Origin: Aeromicrobium marinum DSM 15272
GTDB taxonomy: Bacteria; Actinomycetota; Actinomycetes; Propionibacteriales; Nocardioidaceae
Assembly: GCF_000160775.2 (NCBI RefSeq)
Contig: NZ_CM001024.1
Coordinates: 223,016 to 287,015 of the forward strand
DNA length: 64,000 nucleotides
Direction of reading: 5' to 3'
The notes beneath the pieces were generated by a model, which saw only the letters and a program-made list of their open reading frames with translations, was not told the DNA's origin and did no database searches. Both the position numbers and the translations under genes were made by a program. The number at the start of each line of letters is the position of its first letter. The stretch's first letter is position 1. Positions 10,013 to 23,807 of this stretch are shown in pieces.

Positions 10013-11494
10013 TCAGGCCGTCGGGGCGGCGGGGAGACGGTCCCGGCGCACGCGGCTGATCACGAAGACCACCCAGACGAGCACGACGCCGGCCACGACC
10101 CGCAGGCCGGTGTCGACCCCGGCATCGATCGTGAACAGCCCGATGCCGGTGAGCCCGCCGGTGACCCACGCCAGCTGGATGAGCGTCTCGGACCGGGCGA
10201 ACATCGAGGTGCGCACCCGCTCGGGCACGTCGCGCTGGATGAGCGCGTCGAGGCTGAGCTTGCCGAGCGACTGGGTGAGTCCGGCCGTGAGGCCCAGCAC
10301 CATCGCCGTGCCCCAGCTGAGGAAGATCGAGACGATCGCCAGCACGGCGACGTCCAGGATCAGCACGGCGACCACGATCAGCTCGGGCGCGCGCTCCTTG
10401 GCCGCCGAGCCGAGCAGGACGCCGATGGTGTTGCCCACGCCCGCGGCCCCGATCACCAGGCCGAGCAGGATCGTGGCGTTGCCGCTCCAGTCCATCACCG
10501 CGGGTGGGTCCCTCAGCACGAACGCCATGAAGATCGTGAGGAACCCCGTGATGACCCGCAGCCCGGCGTTGCAGCGCAGGGCGTTCACCACCCCGCGGGG
10601 GGCGAGCACGCCGGTCACGCCGTTGGCGGCGGTGAGGTCGATCTTCTCCTCGCCCTCGCTGGAGTCGACCCGAGGCGGCAGGAGGATCGCGAGCACGGTG
10701 CCGATGACGAACAGCACGAACGCGTAGCGCAGGGCCCACTGCGAGCCCAGGGCCACGGCACCGATGGCCAACGGGGCCGAGATCGCCCCCGCCGCGGTGC
10801 CGGTGAGCGAGATCCGTGAGTTCGCCTTCACCAGGGTCAGCTCGGCCGGCAGCAGCCGCGGCACGGCCGACGCCCGCGTGACGCCGTACGCCTTGGAGGA
10901 CACCAGGCAGCCGAGGGCCGCGATGTAGAAGGTGGGCGACTCGTCGACGACGGCACCGGCGAGCACCAGGCAGCAGAACGCCCGCATGGCCAAGGTGGTG
11001 CCGATCGCCCACCGGCGACCCCGCCGGAAGCGGTCGAGGAACGGGCCGATGAGGGGTGCCACGAAGGCGAACGGCAGCATCGTCAGCACCAGGAAGAGCG
11101 CGACCTGGCCACTGGCCTCGTCGGACGGGACGGTGAAGAACACCGTGCCGGCCAGCGCCACGGCCACGGCGGCGTCACCGGCGGTGTTGAACGCGTGCAG
11201 CTCCAGCAGGCGGGCCAGCCCGGTCTCGCCGGCGCCTCCGGAGTGCGTGAAGCGGCGGGCTCCACGGAAGGCCGAACCGCTGCCGCGGGCGATGACGCGA
11301 CCGGCGCCGCGGGTCGCCTGGGCCGCCACGCGGGCGGACCGCTGGACGCCCCCGGGCGGCGGCGGGCCGTCGGGACGGGGGTCGGCCCCGGGCCCGTCGG
11401 ACGCGTCGGACCACGGGGGCAGCGGCTCGGGCAGGGTGGGTTCGCGGCCGTACCCGTCGGGGTCGTGGTCGTCGTGGGCACCCATGCCCTCCAT
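10013..11494 (-). CDS. MFS transporter-like protein
   Basis: The 493-residue protein begins with about 95 hydrophilic, acidic and Pro-rich residues and then has roughly twelve hydrophobic segments typical of the major facilitator superfamily, including GPFLDRFRRGRRWAIG, which corresponds to the conserved loop between helices 2 and 3. It resembles the MFS proteins found beside DUF3027 and cold-shock genes in many actinobacteria. The substrate is unknown. ATG at 11494 is chosen because GAGG lies at a good distance; an ATG at 11485 is possible. It is convergent with the cold-shock gene, only nine bases apart. Confidence 0.82.
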   Translation of the reverse strand: MEGMGAHDDHDPDGYGREPTLPEPLPPWSDASDGPGADPRPDGPPPPGGVQRSARVAAQATRGAGRVIARGSGSAFRGARRFTHSGGAGETGLARLLELHAFNTAGDAAVAVALAGTVFFTVPSDEASGQVALFLVLTMLPFAFVAPLIGPFLDRFRRGRRWAIGTTLAMRAFCCLVLAGAVVDESPTFYIAALGCLVSSKAYGVTRASAVPRLLPAELTLVKANSRISLTGTAAGAISAPLAIGAVALGSQWALRYAFVLFVIGTVLAILLPPRVDSSEGEEKIDLTAANGVTGVLAPRGVVNALRCNAGLRVITGFLTIFMAFVLRDPPAVMDWSGNATILLGLVIGAAGVGNTIGVLLGSAAKERAPELIVVAVLILDVAVLAIVSIFLSWGTAMVLGLTAGLTQSLGKLSLDALIQRDVPERVRTSMFARSETLIQLAWVTGGLTGIGLFTIDAGVDTGLRVVAGVVLVWVVFVISRVRRDRLPAAPTA

Positions 11495-11545
11495 CCTGCC
11501 TCACCCCGAGTCGGCGGGCTGGCTCAGATGGGGGACAATCGTGGG

Positions 11546-12280
11546 ATGTCCGTCCAGGAGTTGTTGACCTCAGCCACCGCGACCGCGCGCGCCGCGCTGG
11601 CCGACGTCGAGGACGTCGTCGGGGACCATCTGCGGGCCGAGGTCGACGCCGACGGCCTGGTGTCGCACTACTTCGCGTCGACGCAGCCGGGCTACCAGGG
11701 ATGGACCTGGGTCGTGAGCCTCTCGGCCGTCGCGGCCGACGCCCCCGTCACGGTCAACGACGTCGTCCTGCTGCCGGGGTCCGACGCCATCGTGGCCCCG
11801 GCGTGGACGCCCTACCGTGACCGCATCCGCCCCGGGGACCTCGGGCCCGGCGACGTGCTGCCGCCCGACGAGGACGACCTGCGACTGGTGCCGGCCTGGT
11901 CGGCCGAGGACACCGACGACGACGACCGTCCGGTGGCCCGCGAGATCGCCTCCGAGCGGGAGTGGGTGCTGTCCCGGGAGGGCCGCGACATGGCCGCCGA
12001 CCGGTGGCACGCCGGGGCCCAGGGTCCCGACACCCCCATCGCGCAGCAGGCCTCCGGCTCGTGCCGCACCTGCGGGTTCATGGTGGGGCTCGCCGGTGAG
12101 CTGGGCGGCCGCTTCGGGCTCTGCGCGAACGGCATGGCCAACGACGACGGCCGGGTGGTGACGCTCGACCACGGGTGCGGCGCGCACTCCGGAGTCCGGC
12201 TCGGCCGGTCGGTCACCCCGCAGCCGCTGCCGCCGCCGGTGTTCGACACCGTCACCAACGACGACGTCGAGGTGCTCTGA
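11546..12280 (+). CDS. DUF3027 family protein
   Basis: A soluble 244-residue protein of a family confined largely to actinobacteria. The N-terminal half contains SHYFASTQPGYQGWTWVVSL and the acidic segment LPPDEDDLRLVP. The C-terminal part has GSCRTCGFMVGLAG and further cysteines (FGLCANG, DHGCGAHS) that could bind a metal. The function is not known. It is divergent from the MFS gene, and the pairing is conserved in relatives, so the two may be functionally linked. GACAAT eight bases before the ATG may be a -10 box of a leaderless promoter. Confidence 0.85.
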   Translation: MSVQELLTSATATARAALADVEDVVGDHLRAEVDADGLVSHYFASTQPGYQGWTWVVSLSAVAADAPVTVNDVVLLPGSDAIVAPAWTPYRDRIRPGDLGPGDVLPPDEDDLRLVPAWSAEDTDDDDRPVAREIASEREWVLSREGRDMAADRWHAGAQGPDTPIAQQASGSCRTCGFMVGLAGELGGRFGLCANGMANDDGRVVTLDHGCGAHSGVRLGRSVTPQPLPPPVFDTVTNDDVEVL

Positions 12281-12299
12281 GCCTGTCGGCTCCCTCACG

Positions 12300-12342
12300 T
12301 TGCTGCAGGGGGCTCCTCGTCATATAGTTGCGGTGTGCAACT
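12300..12342 (+). promoter_or_regulatory. promoter with operator overlapping the start of the MFS exporter
   Basis: TTGCTG at 12300-12305 and TATAGT at 12323-12328 are separated by exactly 17 bases. Transcription would begin at about 12335, which is the GTG start codon, so the mRNA is probably leaderless. An inverted repeat AGTTGC-N5-GCAACT at 12326-12342 covers the end of the -10 box and the start codon, where a bound MarR- or TetR-type repressor would block the promoter. No such repressor gene is adjacent. Confidence 0.6.
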
Positions 12343-13924
12343 TGATGACGAGGTGACCGACCCACCCGCGGAGACCGTGGCGCAGCCCCGCCCGGAGTAC
12401 ACCCACCGGGAGGTCCTCGAGGTCCTCGTGGGCCTGCTCGCGGCGATGTTCACCGGCCTGATCAGCTCGACCATCGTGTCCAACGCGGTGCCGACGATCA
12501 TCGCCGACCTCGACGGCAGCCAGACCCAGTACACGTGGGTCATCACGGCGTCGCTGCTGGCGATGACCGTGTCGACCCCGGTGTGGGGCAAGCTCTCGGA
12601 CCTGTTCGACAAGAAGCTGATGATCCAGACCGCGATCGGCATTTTCGTCGTCGGGTCCGTCCTGGCCGGACTCTCGCGCAACCTGCCCGAGCTGATCGCG
12701 ATGCGCGCGGTGCAGGGGATCGGCATGGGCGGCATCATCGCGACCGGACAGGCCCTGATCGCCGCGATCATCCCGCCGCGTCAGCGTGGTCGGTACGCCG
12801 GCTACCTCGGCGCCACGATGGCGGTCGCGACCGTCAGTGGGCCGCTGATCGGCGGCATCATCGTCGACACCCCCGGGCTGGGCTGGCGCTGGTGCTTCTT
12901 CGTGTGCGTCCCCCTGGCGGTGATGAGTCTGGTGGTCCTGCAGCGCTTCCTCCGACTGCCCGACACTCGCCGCTCGGTCGACCTGGACTACGCAGGCGCG
13001 CTGCTGATCGCGGTCGCCGCCTCGCTGCCGCTGGTGTGGGTCACCTTCGCGGGTGACGCCTACCCGTGGGTCTCGTGGACCTCGGCCGCGTTCCTGGGCG
13101 GCACGGCCCTGGCCGCCGGCCTCGTGGTCGTCGTGGAGTCGCGCCACGCCGAGCCGGTCCTGCCCCTGCAGGTGGTGCGGCAGCGCACCACGACGCTGGC
13201 CATCATCGGCAGCATCGCCGTCGGGATCTCGATGTTCGGGGGGTCGGTGTTCCTCGGCCAGTACTTCCAGGTGGCGGGCGGCCACTCGCCGACGGTCGCC
13301 GGCCTGCTCGGGACCCCGTTGATGGTCGGGTCCCTGGTGGGCACGGTCGTGTCCGGTCGTCTGATCACCCGGTACGGGCGGTGGAAGCGGTTCCTGGTGA
13401 CCGGTTCGGCCCTGCTGGTCGTCGGGTTCGGCCTGCTCGCCACGGTCGACCACACCACGCCGGAGTGGCACACCATGGTCTTCATGGCCGTCGTCGGCCT
13501 CGGCATGGGCATGATGCTGCAGAACTTCGTGCTCGCGGTCCAGAACACCGTCGACGTGCGGGAGGTCGGGTCGGCCAGCGCGTCGGTGGCCTTCTTCCGG
13601 TCGCTCGGGGGTGCTGTCGGTGTCGCGGTGCTGGGAGCGATCCTCGCCGCCCAGGTCCGGACCGACGTCACCGACGGCCTCGGCCGGCTGGGTCTGAGCC
13701 GGTCGGGCGACTCCGGGTCGCTGCTGGACGTGGGCTCCCTGCCCGGTCCGGTGGCCGAGGTGGTGCGCGCCGCCTACGGTGACGCGACGGGGAACATCTT
13801 CGCCGTCGCGGCGGTGGTCTCGGTGATCAGCCTGGTCGCTGCCGTGATGATCAAGGAGATCCCGCTGCGCACCACGGTCGCGATGCAGGAGCCGGACGGG
13901 CCGGCGGTTCCCGTCGCCGACTGA
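12335..13924 (+). CDS. MFS drug-exporter-like transporter (DHA2/EmrB-QacA family)
   Basis: The 529-residue protein has 14 predicted membrane helices and the family motifs: LDGSQTQYTWVITASLLA in the first periplasmic loop, WGKLSDLFDKK between helices 2 and 3, and RAVQGIGMGGIIATGQALI near helix 5. It should be a proton-driven exporter of toxic or hydrophobic compounds. The GTG start is fixed by the -10 box seven bases upstream. The operator over the start codon suggests substrate-induced expression. The substrate is unknown. Confidence 0.9.
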   Translation: MQLDDEVTDPPAETVAQPRPEYTHREVLEVLVGLLAAMFTGLISSTIVSNAVPTIIADLDGSQTQYTWVITASLLAMTVSTPVWGKLSDLFDKKLMIQTAIGIFVVGSVLAGLSRNLPELIAMRAVQGIGMGGIIATGQALIAAIIPPRQRGRYAGYLGATMAVATVSGPLIGGIIVDTPGLGWRWCFFVCVPLAVMSLVVLQRFLRLPDTRRSVDLDYAGALLIAVAASLPLVWVTFAGDAYPWVSWTSAAFLGGTALAAGLVVVVESRHAEPVLPLQVVRQRTTTLAIIGSIAVGISMFGGSVFLGQYFQVAGGHSPTVAGLLGTPLMVGSLVGTVVSGRLITRYGRWKRFLVTGSALLVVGFGLLATVDHTTPEWHTMVFMAVVGLGMGMMLQNFVLAVQNTVDVREVGSASASVAFFRSLGGAVGVAVLGAILAAQVRTDVTDGLGRLGLSRSGDSGSLLDVGSLPGPVAEVVRAAYGDATGNIFAVAAVVSVISLVAAVMIKEIPLRTTVAMQEPDGPAVPVAD

Positions 13925-13942
13925 GCCGCCGACGACCGGGGT

Positions 13943-14353
13943 TCAGTCGATCGCGGCGCGGCGCCGGCCCGGCTGGATCCGCAGGGCGTTGCGCCGCCGC
14001 CGGCAGTACTCGATGCCGATGCACCCGAGACCGAATCCGGCGACCGCGGCCCACAACCACCACATGCGGTCGGACTCCTCGAGGGTGCCGACGAACGGCA
14101 CGAGGGCCAGGGCGGCGACGCCCCACACGATGGTGCCGACGACCATGGTGCGGACGCCGTCGACGTCCATGGGCTCGACCTCGGCCACGCGGTGGGTCGT
14201 GTTGCCGATCTCGAGCTCGGTCACCTCGGGCCGACCGAAGTCGTGCCGGCGGGCGGCGCGTTCGAGCCGCTCACGCTCGCGGTGGCCGAGCTTGCGCTCG
14301 ACCGTGGCCGGTCCGTCCCCCTCGCGGATGGTCCAGTCGTCGCCGTCGGTCAC
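13943..14353 (-). CDS. DUF2530 family small membrane protein
   Basis: The protein of 136 residues has a hydrophilic N-terminal half and then the DUF2530 pattern EPMDVDGVRTMVVGTIVWG with two membrane helices (residues about 70-90 and 97-115) and a basic tail EYCRRRRNAL. DUF2530 proteins are typically about 80 residues; the extra N-terminal part is unusual. In actinobacteria these genes often sit near NCS2 permeases, as here with the gene at 15479. Function unknown. The start codon is GTG. Confidence 0.75.
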   Translation of the reverse strand: MTDGDDWTIREGDGPATVERKLGHRERERLERAARRHDFGRPEVTELEIGNTTHRVAEVEPMDVDGVRTMVVGTIVWGVAALALVPFVGTLEESDRMWWLWAAVAGFGLGCIGIEYCRRRRNALRIQPGRRRAAID

Positions 14354-14410
14354 CCGGCCAGCGTACCGCCGCCGTCACACGCTCGCGGTGGGCTGGCATG
14401 CTGAGGGCCG

Positions 14411-15424
14411 ATGAATCCGCGCTATCGACGTCTGCTGATCCCCGGCCTGCTCACGGCGCTGGTCGTGGTCGTGGTCGTCGCTGCGCTCACCGACTCCTCC
14501 GAGGCAGCCGTCGCGTCCGAGGCGACGGAGGTGAGCCGGTTCCTCGACCCGGACATCACCGAGTCGAGCGGACTGGCGGTGAGCCCGCTCGACCCCGACC
14601 TGGTCCACACCGTCAACGACTCCGGAAGCGCCCCGGTGGTGTTCACCGTGCGGCTGTCGACCGGCGAGACCGTCGGGCGCACGACCCTCGACGGCGTCGC
14701 CTGGCGCGACCCCGAGGCGTTGGCGGTCGGACCGGACGGCACCCTGTGGGTCGCCGACACCGGCGACAACCTGGCGGCGCGCGACGACACCGCCCTGTAC
14801 GTGCTGCCCGAGCCGGCCGGGGGTGACGACCGGGTCACCCCGACGGTCTTCCCGGTCTCCTTCGCCGGCGGGCCACGCGACGTCGAGGCCCTGCTGGTCG
14901 ACCCGACGGGCGGGCCCGTGCACCTGGTCACCAAGGGCCTGCTCGGCGGAGAGGTGTTCCGCCTGCCGGCCGACCTCACGCCCGGTGCCACCCACCGGGC
15001 CGAACCGGTGGGGGTGGCGATGCCGGGGCTGGTCACCGACGCCGCGTTCCACCCCGACGGCGAGCGCCTGGTGGTGCGCACCTACGGGTCCGCGCTGCTG
15101 TACGACCGGGACTTCGTGCGGCTCGGAGCGGTGGAGCTGCCGTTCCAGGAGCAGGGCGAGACCATCGCCGTCGAGGCCACCGGCACCTACCTGGTCGGCA
15201 GCGAGGGCACGGGCTCCGCGCTGACCCGGGTGCCGGCCATCGCCCCGGAGGCCGACGACGCCCGGTCGGGCGACGCCCCGCGGGTCGGCGCAGCGGACGG
15301 GGCGACCGTCGATGCTCCCGAGGACACCGACGGCGTCGACCCGTCGGTCGTCATCGGCGTCCTGGCGGCGCTCGGTGTGATCCTGGTCGGCCTGCTGGTG
15401 GTGCGCGGCCGCCGTCGTCCATGA
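14411..15424 (+). CDS. membrane-anchored beta-propeller-like protein
   Basis: This 337-residue protein has an N-terminal signal anchor (residues 8-25), a large outside domain with propeller-type repeats such as DPEALAVGPDGTLWVADTGDN, and a C-terminal membrane helix (VVIGVLAALGVILVGLLVV) ending in basic residues. The layout suggests a protein tethered to the outer face of the membrane. The family is not recognised beyond the NHL/propeller resemblance. It reads in the same direction as the purine permease, 54 bases upstream of it. Confidence 0.68.
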   Translation: MNPRYRRLLIPGLLTALVVVVVVAALTDSSEAAVASEATEVSRFLDPDITESSGLAVSPLDPDLVHTVNDSGSAPVVFTVRLSTGETVGRTTLDGVAWRDPEALAVGPDGTLWVADTGDNLAARDDTALYVLPEPAGGDDRVTPTVFPVSFAGGPRDVEALLVDPTGGPVHLVTKGLLGGEVFRLPADLTPGATHRAEPVGVAMPGLVTDAAFHPDGERLVVRTYGSALLYDRDFVRLGAVELPFQEQGETIAVEATGTYLVGSEGTGSALTRVPAIAPEADDARSGDAPRVGAADGATVDAPEDTDGVDPSVVIGVLAALGVILVGLLVVRGRRRP

Positions 15425-15478
15425 TGTGGCGGTGACCGGGTTCGCCGGTCGTCCCGCACCCGGCCCGGCAGGAGCCCC

Positions 15479-16918
15479 ATGACCACGACGCTCGACCGCT
15501 TCTTCCTCATCACCGACCGCGGTTCGACGATCGGCCGGGAGGTGCGTGGTGGCGTCGTGACCTTCCTGACGATGGCCTACATCATCGTGCTCAACCCGAT
15601 CATCCTGGCCGGTGTCCCCGACGCGGACGGCCTCTACCTCGGCGGCGGCGCCGAGCCGGGGTCGGGATTCGCGACGATCGCGGCGTGCACGGCTCTGGTC
15701 GCCGGTGTGCTGTCGATCCTCATGGGGGTCGTCGCCAACTTCCCCCTGGCGCTCGCCGCCGGGCTCGGTCTCAACGCCTTCGTCGCGTTCTCCGTGGCGT
15801 CGCAGATGACGTGGGCCGACGCGATGGGCCTGGTGGTGATCGAGGGCCTGATCATCCTGCTGCTCGTGCTGACCGGGTTCCGCAAGGCGGTGTTCGACGC
15901 GGTCCCGCCGCCGCTGAAGACGGCGATCGCGGTGGGCATCGGCCTGTTCATCGCCTTCATCGGCCTCGTCGACGCGGGGTTCGTGCGCGCCACGGGCAAC
16001 GCGGCCCCTCCGGTGGGGCTGGGCATCGGTGGCAACCTCGCGGGCTGGCCCGTGCTGGTGTTCTGCCTGACGCTGCTGCTGATCATCTCGCTGCACGCCC
16101 GTGCGGTCCCGGGGGCGATCCTCATCGGCATCGTCTCGGGCACCGTGCTGGCGGGGATCATCCAGGTGTTCACCGACACGCCGGCGAGCCTCGGCGACGC
16201 CGGGTCGATCGGCTGGAACCTCAACGTGCCGGGCTGGCCCGACTCGGTCGTCGACGTGCCGGACCTGTCGCTGCTGGGTGAGTTCTCGCTGCTGGGCGGG
16301 TTCGACCGGGTGGGCCTGGTGGCCGCCGCGCTGCTGGTGTTCACGCTCCTGCTCGCCGACTTCTTCGACACCATGGGCACGATGACGGCGATCGGTGCCG
16401 AGGCCGGGCTCAACGACCAGGAGGGGTCGCCGCCCCGGGCCCAGCGGATCCTCGTCGTCGACTCGCTGGGGGCCGTCGCGGGAGGCGCCGCGGGCGTCAG
16501 CAGCAACACCTCGTACATCGAGTCCGCCTCGGGGGTCGGCGACGGTGCCCGCACGGGTCTGGCCGCGATCGTCACCGGCGTGCTGTTCCTGGCGTCCACG
16601 TTCTTCGCGCCGCTCGTGCAGAGCATCCCCAACGAGGCGGCCGTGCCGGCCCTGGTGTTCGTCGGGTTCCTGATGATGAGCCAGATCAGCGGCATCGACT
16701 GGAACGACGTCGAGATCGCGCTGCCGGCGTTCCTCACGATCGTGCTGATGCCGTTCACCTACTCGATCACCGCGGGCATCGGGGCCGGGTTCGTCACCTT
16801 CGTCCTGCTCAAGGTGGTGCGGGGCCGCACCGCGGCGGTGCACCCGCTGATGTGGGTCGTCGCGGGCCTGTTCGTCGTGTACTTCTCGATCGACCCGCTG
16901 ACGCGCTGGTTGACCTGA
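15479..16918 (+). CDS. NCS2 family purine permease (AzgA/GhxP-like)
   Basis: A 479-residue membrane protein with the signature REVRGGVVTFLTMAYIIVLN at the N-terminus and the family motifs LADFFDTMGTMTAIGAEAG and SSNTSYIESASGVGDGARTG, which line the substrate site in AzgA-type transporters. It should import guanine, hypoxanthine or adenine with protons. It has roughly 12-14 helices and normal length. The start ATG follows GGCAGGAG. The nearby DUF2530 gene fits the usual neighbourhood. Confidence 0.9.
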   Translation: MTTTLDRFFLITDRGSTIGREVRGGVVTFLTMAYIIVLNPIILAGVPDADGLYLGGGAEPGSGFATIAACTALVAGVLSILMGVVANFPLALAAGLGLNAFVAFSVASQMTWADAMGLVVIEGLIILLLVLTGFRKAVFDAVPPPLKTAIAVGIGLFIAFIGLVDAGFVRATGNAAPPVGLGIGGNLAGWPVLVFCLTLLLIISLHARAVPGAILIGIVSGTVLAGIIQVFTDTPASLGDAGSIGWNLNVPGWPDSVVDVPDLSLLGEFSLLGGFDRVGLVAAALLVFTLLLADFFDTMGTMTAIGAEAGLNDQEGSPPRAQRILVVDSLGAVAGGAAGVSSNTSYIESASGVGDGARTGLAAIVTGVLFLASTFFAPLVQSIPNEAAVPALVFVGFLMMSQISGIDWNDVEIALPAFLTIVLMPFTYSITAGIGAGFVTFVLLKVVRGRTAAVHPLMWVVAGLFVVYFSIDPLTRWLT

Positions 16919-16943
16919 CCGGTCGCGTGGTTGGCTGGGCCGC

Positions 16944-17462
16944 ATGGAGATCACCTTCGACGGACACACGCCCCGGCTCGCCGACGGCGCCTGGGCGGCA
17001 CCCAACGCGACCCTGGTCGGCGACGTGCGCCTCGGGGAGCGCGCGAGCGTCTTCTACGGAGCGGTGCTGCGCGCCGACAACGAGCCGATCACGGTGGGTC
17101 CGCGGTCGAACGTGCAGGACAACTGCGTCTTCCACGTCGACGTCGGTCAGCCGGTGGTGCTGGGCGAGGGCGTCTCGATCGGCCACGGTGCGGTCGTCCA
17201 CGGCGCGACGATCGGCGACCACGTGCTGGTCGGCATGAACGCCACGGTGCTCAACGGGGCGGTCATCGGCGACGAGGTGCTCGTGGCGGCCGGGGCGCTC
17301 GTGCCGCAGGGCATGCAGGTGCCGCCGCGCACGCTGGTCGCCGGGGTGCCCGGCAAGGTGCGGCGCGAGCTGACCGACGACGAGATCGCCCACCTGCACC
17401 GCAACGCACGGATCTACGAGGAGCACCGCGACGCCCACCGCGACGCCACCTCCGCCCCCTGA
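16944..17462 (+). CDS. gamma-class carbonic anhydrase-like protein
   Basis: The 172-residue protein is a left-handed beta-helix built of hexapeptide repeats (for example VGDVRLGERASVFYGAVLRAD, cut here to its first residues in meaning). The metal-binding histidines fall in VFHVDVG, IGHGAVVHG, as expected for the gamma carbonic anhydrase/PaaY/YrdA family. It may hydrate carbon dioxide, but many family members have no proven activity. The C-terminal helix region ELTDDEIAHLHRNARIYEEH is typical. Confidence 0.88.
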   Translation: MEITFDGHTPRLADGAWAAPNATLVGDVRLGERASVFYGAVLRADNEPITVGPRSNVQDNCVFHVDVGQPVVLGEGVSIGHGAVVHGATIGDHVLVGMNATVLNGAVIGDEVLVAAGALVPQGMQVPPRTLVAGVPGKVRRELTDDEIAHLHRNARIYEEHRDAHRDATSAP

Positions 17463-17592
17463 CCCACCCCACCCACCCGGGGCGGTAGGTGAGCAACCCT
17501 TCCCGGGCACGGGCGGTGGGTGAGGTACCGCACGACCGACGGATTCGGTTGCTGACCCACCGATGCCGGGTGCGAGGACCGTCGGACCGTCG
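17463..17592. terminator. imperfect inverted repeat between convergent genes
   Basis: The 130-base gap between two convergent genes contains GGTGAGCAACC at 17488-17498 and GGTTGCTGACC at 17547-17557, inverted copies with one mismatch. Between them GGTGGGTGAG repeats the left arm directly. The element could fold into a long hairpin and serve as a two-way terminator, although there is no U-tract. Confidence 0.35.
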
Positions 17593-18462
17593 TCAGGTGG
17601 TGCTGCGCTCGGGCGGGGTCATCGCCCACCGGATGGCCCGGGTGGCCACCTCGCCCGACGCACGGACCACCGTGCCCTCCGCGACCGGCAGGTACGGCAG
17701 CCGCAGCGGCCACCGGGTCCACCGAGGCATCATCGCGATCGCCGACGCCGCGAGAACCCCGTACGGCGCCCGGAGCGCCAGCGGCACCGGCGGGTTGACC
17801 AGGATGAACCGAGCGGTGCGCCGGGCTGCCTCGGTGCCCGCCAGCTCGGGGCGGAAGTCCGCGAGCGCCTGCTCCAGCTCGGCGACCGTGGTGGGCACCC
17901 GGTCGGCCCCGAGGGCACGGCCGACGACCGCGGTCTGCGCCACGTACTCGTCCCGCTTCGCAGGCGAGAGCTTCGTGGAGCCGTAGCGGTCGTGGGCCCG
18001 CAGGAAGCTGTCGACCTCGGCCACGTGGACCCACTTCAGCAGGTGGGGGTCCGACGCCCGGTAGGGGCGGCCGTCGGGGGCGGTGCCATGGATCCGGCCG
18101 TGCACGGCACGGACGATCCGGATGGCCCGGTCGGCGTCCTCGGTGGTCGCGAACGTCGTCTCGGCCAGGAAGGTGCTGGTGCGGTGCAGGCGGCCCCACG
18201 GGTCGCCGCGATAGCCCGAGTGCTCGTCGACGGCGGCCATCGCCAACGGGTGGAGCGACTGCAGCAGCAGGGCGCGGATGCCGCCGATGAACATCGACGC
18301 GTCGGCGTGGACGGTCACGATCGCGTCGCCCGGCCCGAACCGTCGGGGTCCGGGACTGCCGTGGATCCGTTCGCGGTGCGCGGGCCCCTCGTCGCCGGCG
18401 ACGCGCTCGAAGATCACCTGGCCGAGGACCTCGCGCACTCCCATCTGCCCAGTGTCCCGCAC
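17593..18462 (-). CDS. oxygenase MpaB family protein (DUF2236)
   Basis: The 289-residue protein carries the DUF2236 hallmarks ASMFIGGIRALLLQSLHPLA, EHSGYRGDPWGRLHRT and HLLKWVHVAEVDSFLRAHDRYG. The histidines and arginines in these stretches form the heme-binding core known from latex-clearing protein and the MpaB oxygenase. It is probably an oxidoreductase acting on an unknown hydrophobic or polyketide-like substrate. An in-frame ATG at 18444 is an alternative start. It is a single gene, convergent with the carbonic anhydrase gene. Confidence 0.85.
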   Translation of the reverse strand: MRDTGQMGVREVLGQVIFERVAGDEGPAHRERIHGSPGPRRFGPGDAIVTVHADASMFIGGIRALLLQSLHPLAMAAVDEHSGYRGDPWGRLHRTSTFLAETTFATTEDADRAIRIVRAVHGRIHGTAPDGRPYRASDPHLLKWVHVAEVDSFLRAHDRYGSTKLSPAKRDEYVAQTAVVGRALGADRVPTTVAELEQALADFRPELAGTEAARRTARFILVNPPVPLALRAPYGVLAASAIAMMPRWTRWPLRLPYLPVAEGTVVRASGEVATRAIRWAMTPPERSTT

Positions 18463-18487
18463 GGCACCCCACCTCGCCCGTCGGCAC

Positions 18488-18560
18488 CTTCCCGCTGGGA
18501 GTGACGTTTCGGCCCCGGAATGGCGAACATCAGGGCCGAATCGTCACTCCCAGCGGGAAG
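18488..18560. repeat. long palindromic repeat, copy 1 of 3
   Basis: The arms CTTCCCGCTGGGAGTGACG (18488-18506) and CGTCACTCCCAGCGGGAAG (18542-18560) are perfect inverted copies around a 35-base centre containing CAGGGCCGAATCG. The same element occurs at 57616-57690 and 60173-60243. Relative to those, the arms differ by a matching pair of changes (GGGAG/CTCCC here against GGCAG/CTGCC), which supports selection for base pairing. It is followed by a G-rich stretch to 18605. It lies in the 145-base gap upstream of the MpaB-like gene and downstream of serC. Confidence 0.85.
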
Positions 18561-18606
18561 GGGGGAAGGGGAAAGGGGGAGGCGGGAAGGGGGGGCGGGG
18601 AGGGAG

Positions 18607-23806
<5,200 letters not shown>

Positions 23807-23807
<1 letters not shown>

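Noticed and set aside
14375..17005. 876-residue open frame on the minus strand opposite the propeller protein and purine permease
   Set aside because: It is a low-complexity Arg/His/Asp/Gly-rich frame antisense to two clear genes, a usual artefact of about 70% GC. Other long antisense frames (4650-6278, 6278-8512, 21465-23816, 46530-48551, 50941-53196) were rejected for the same reason.
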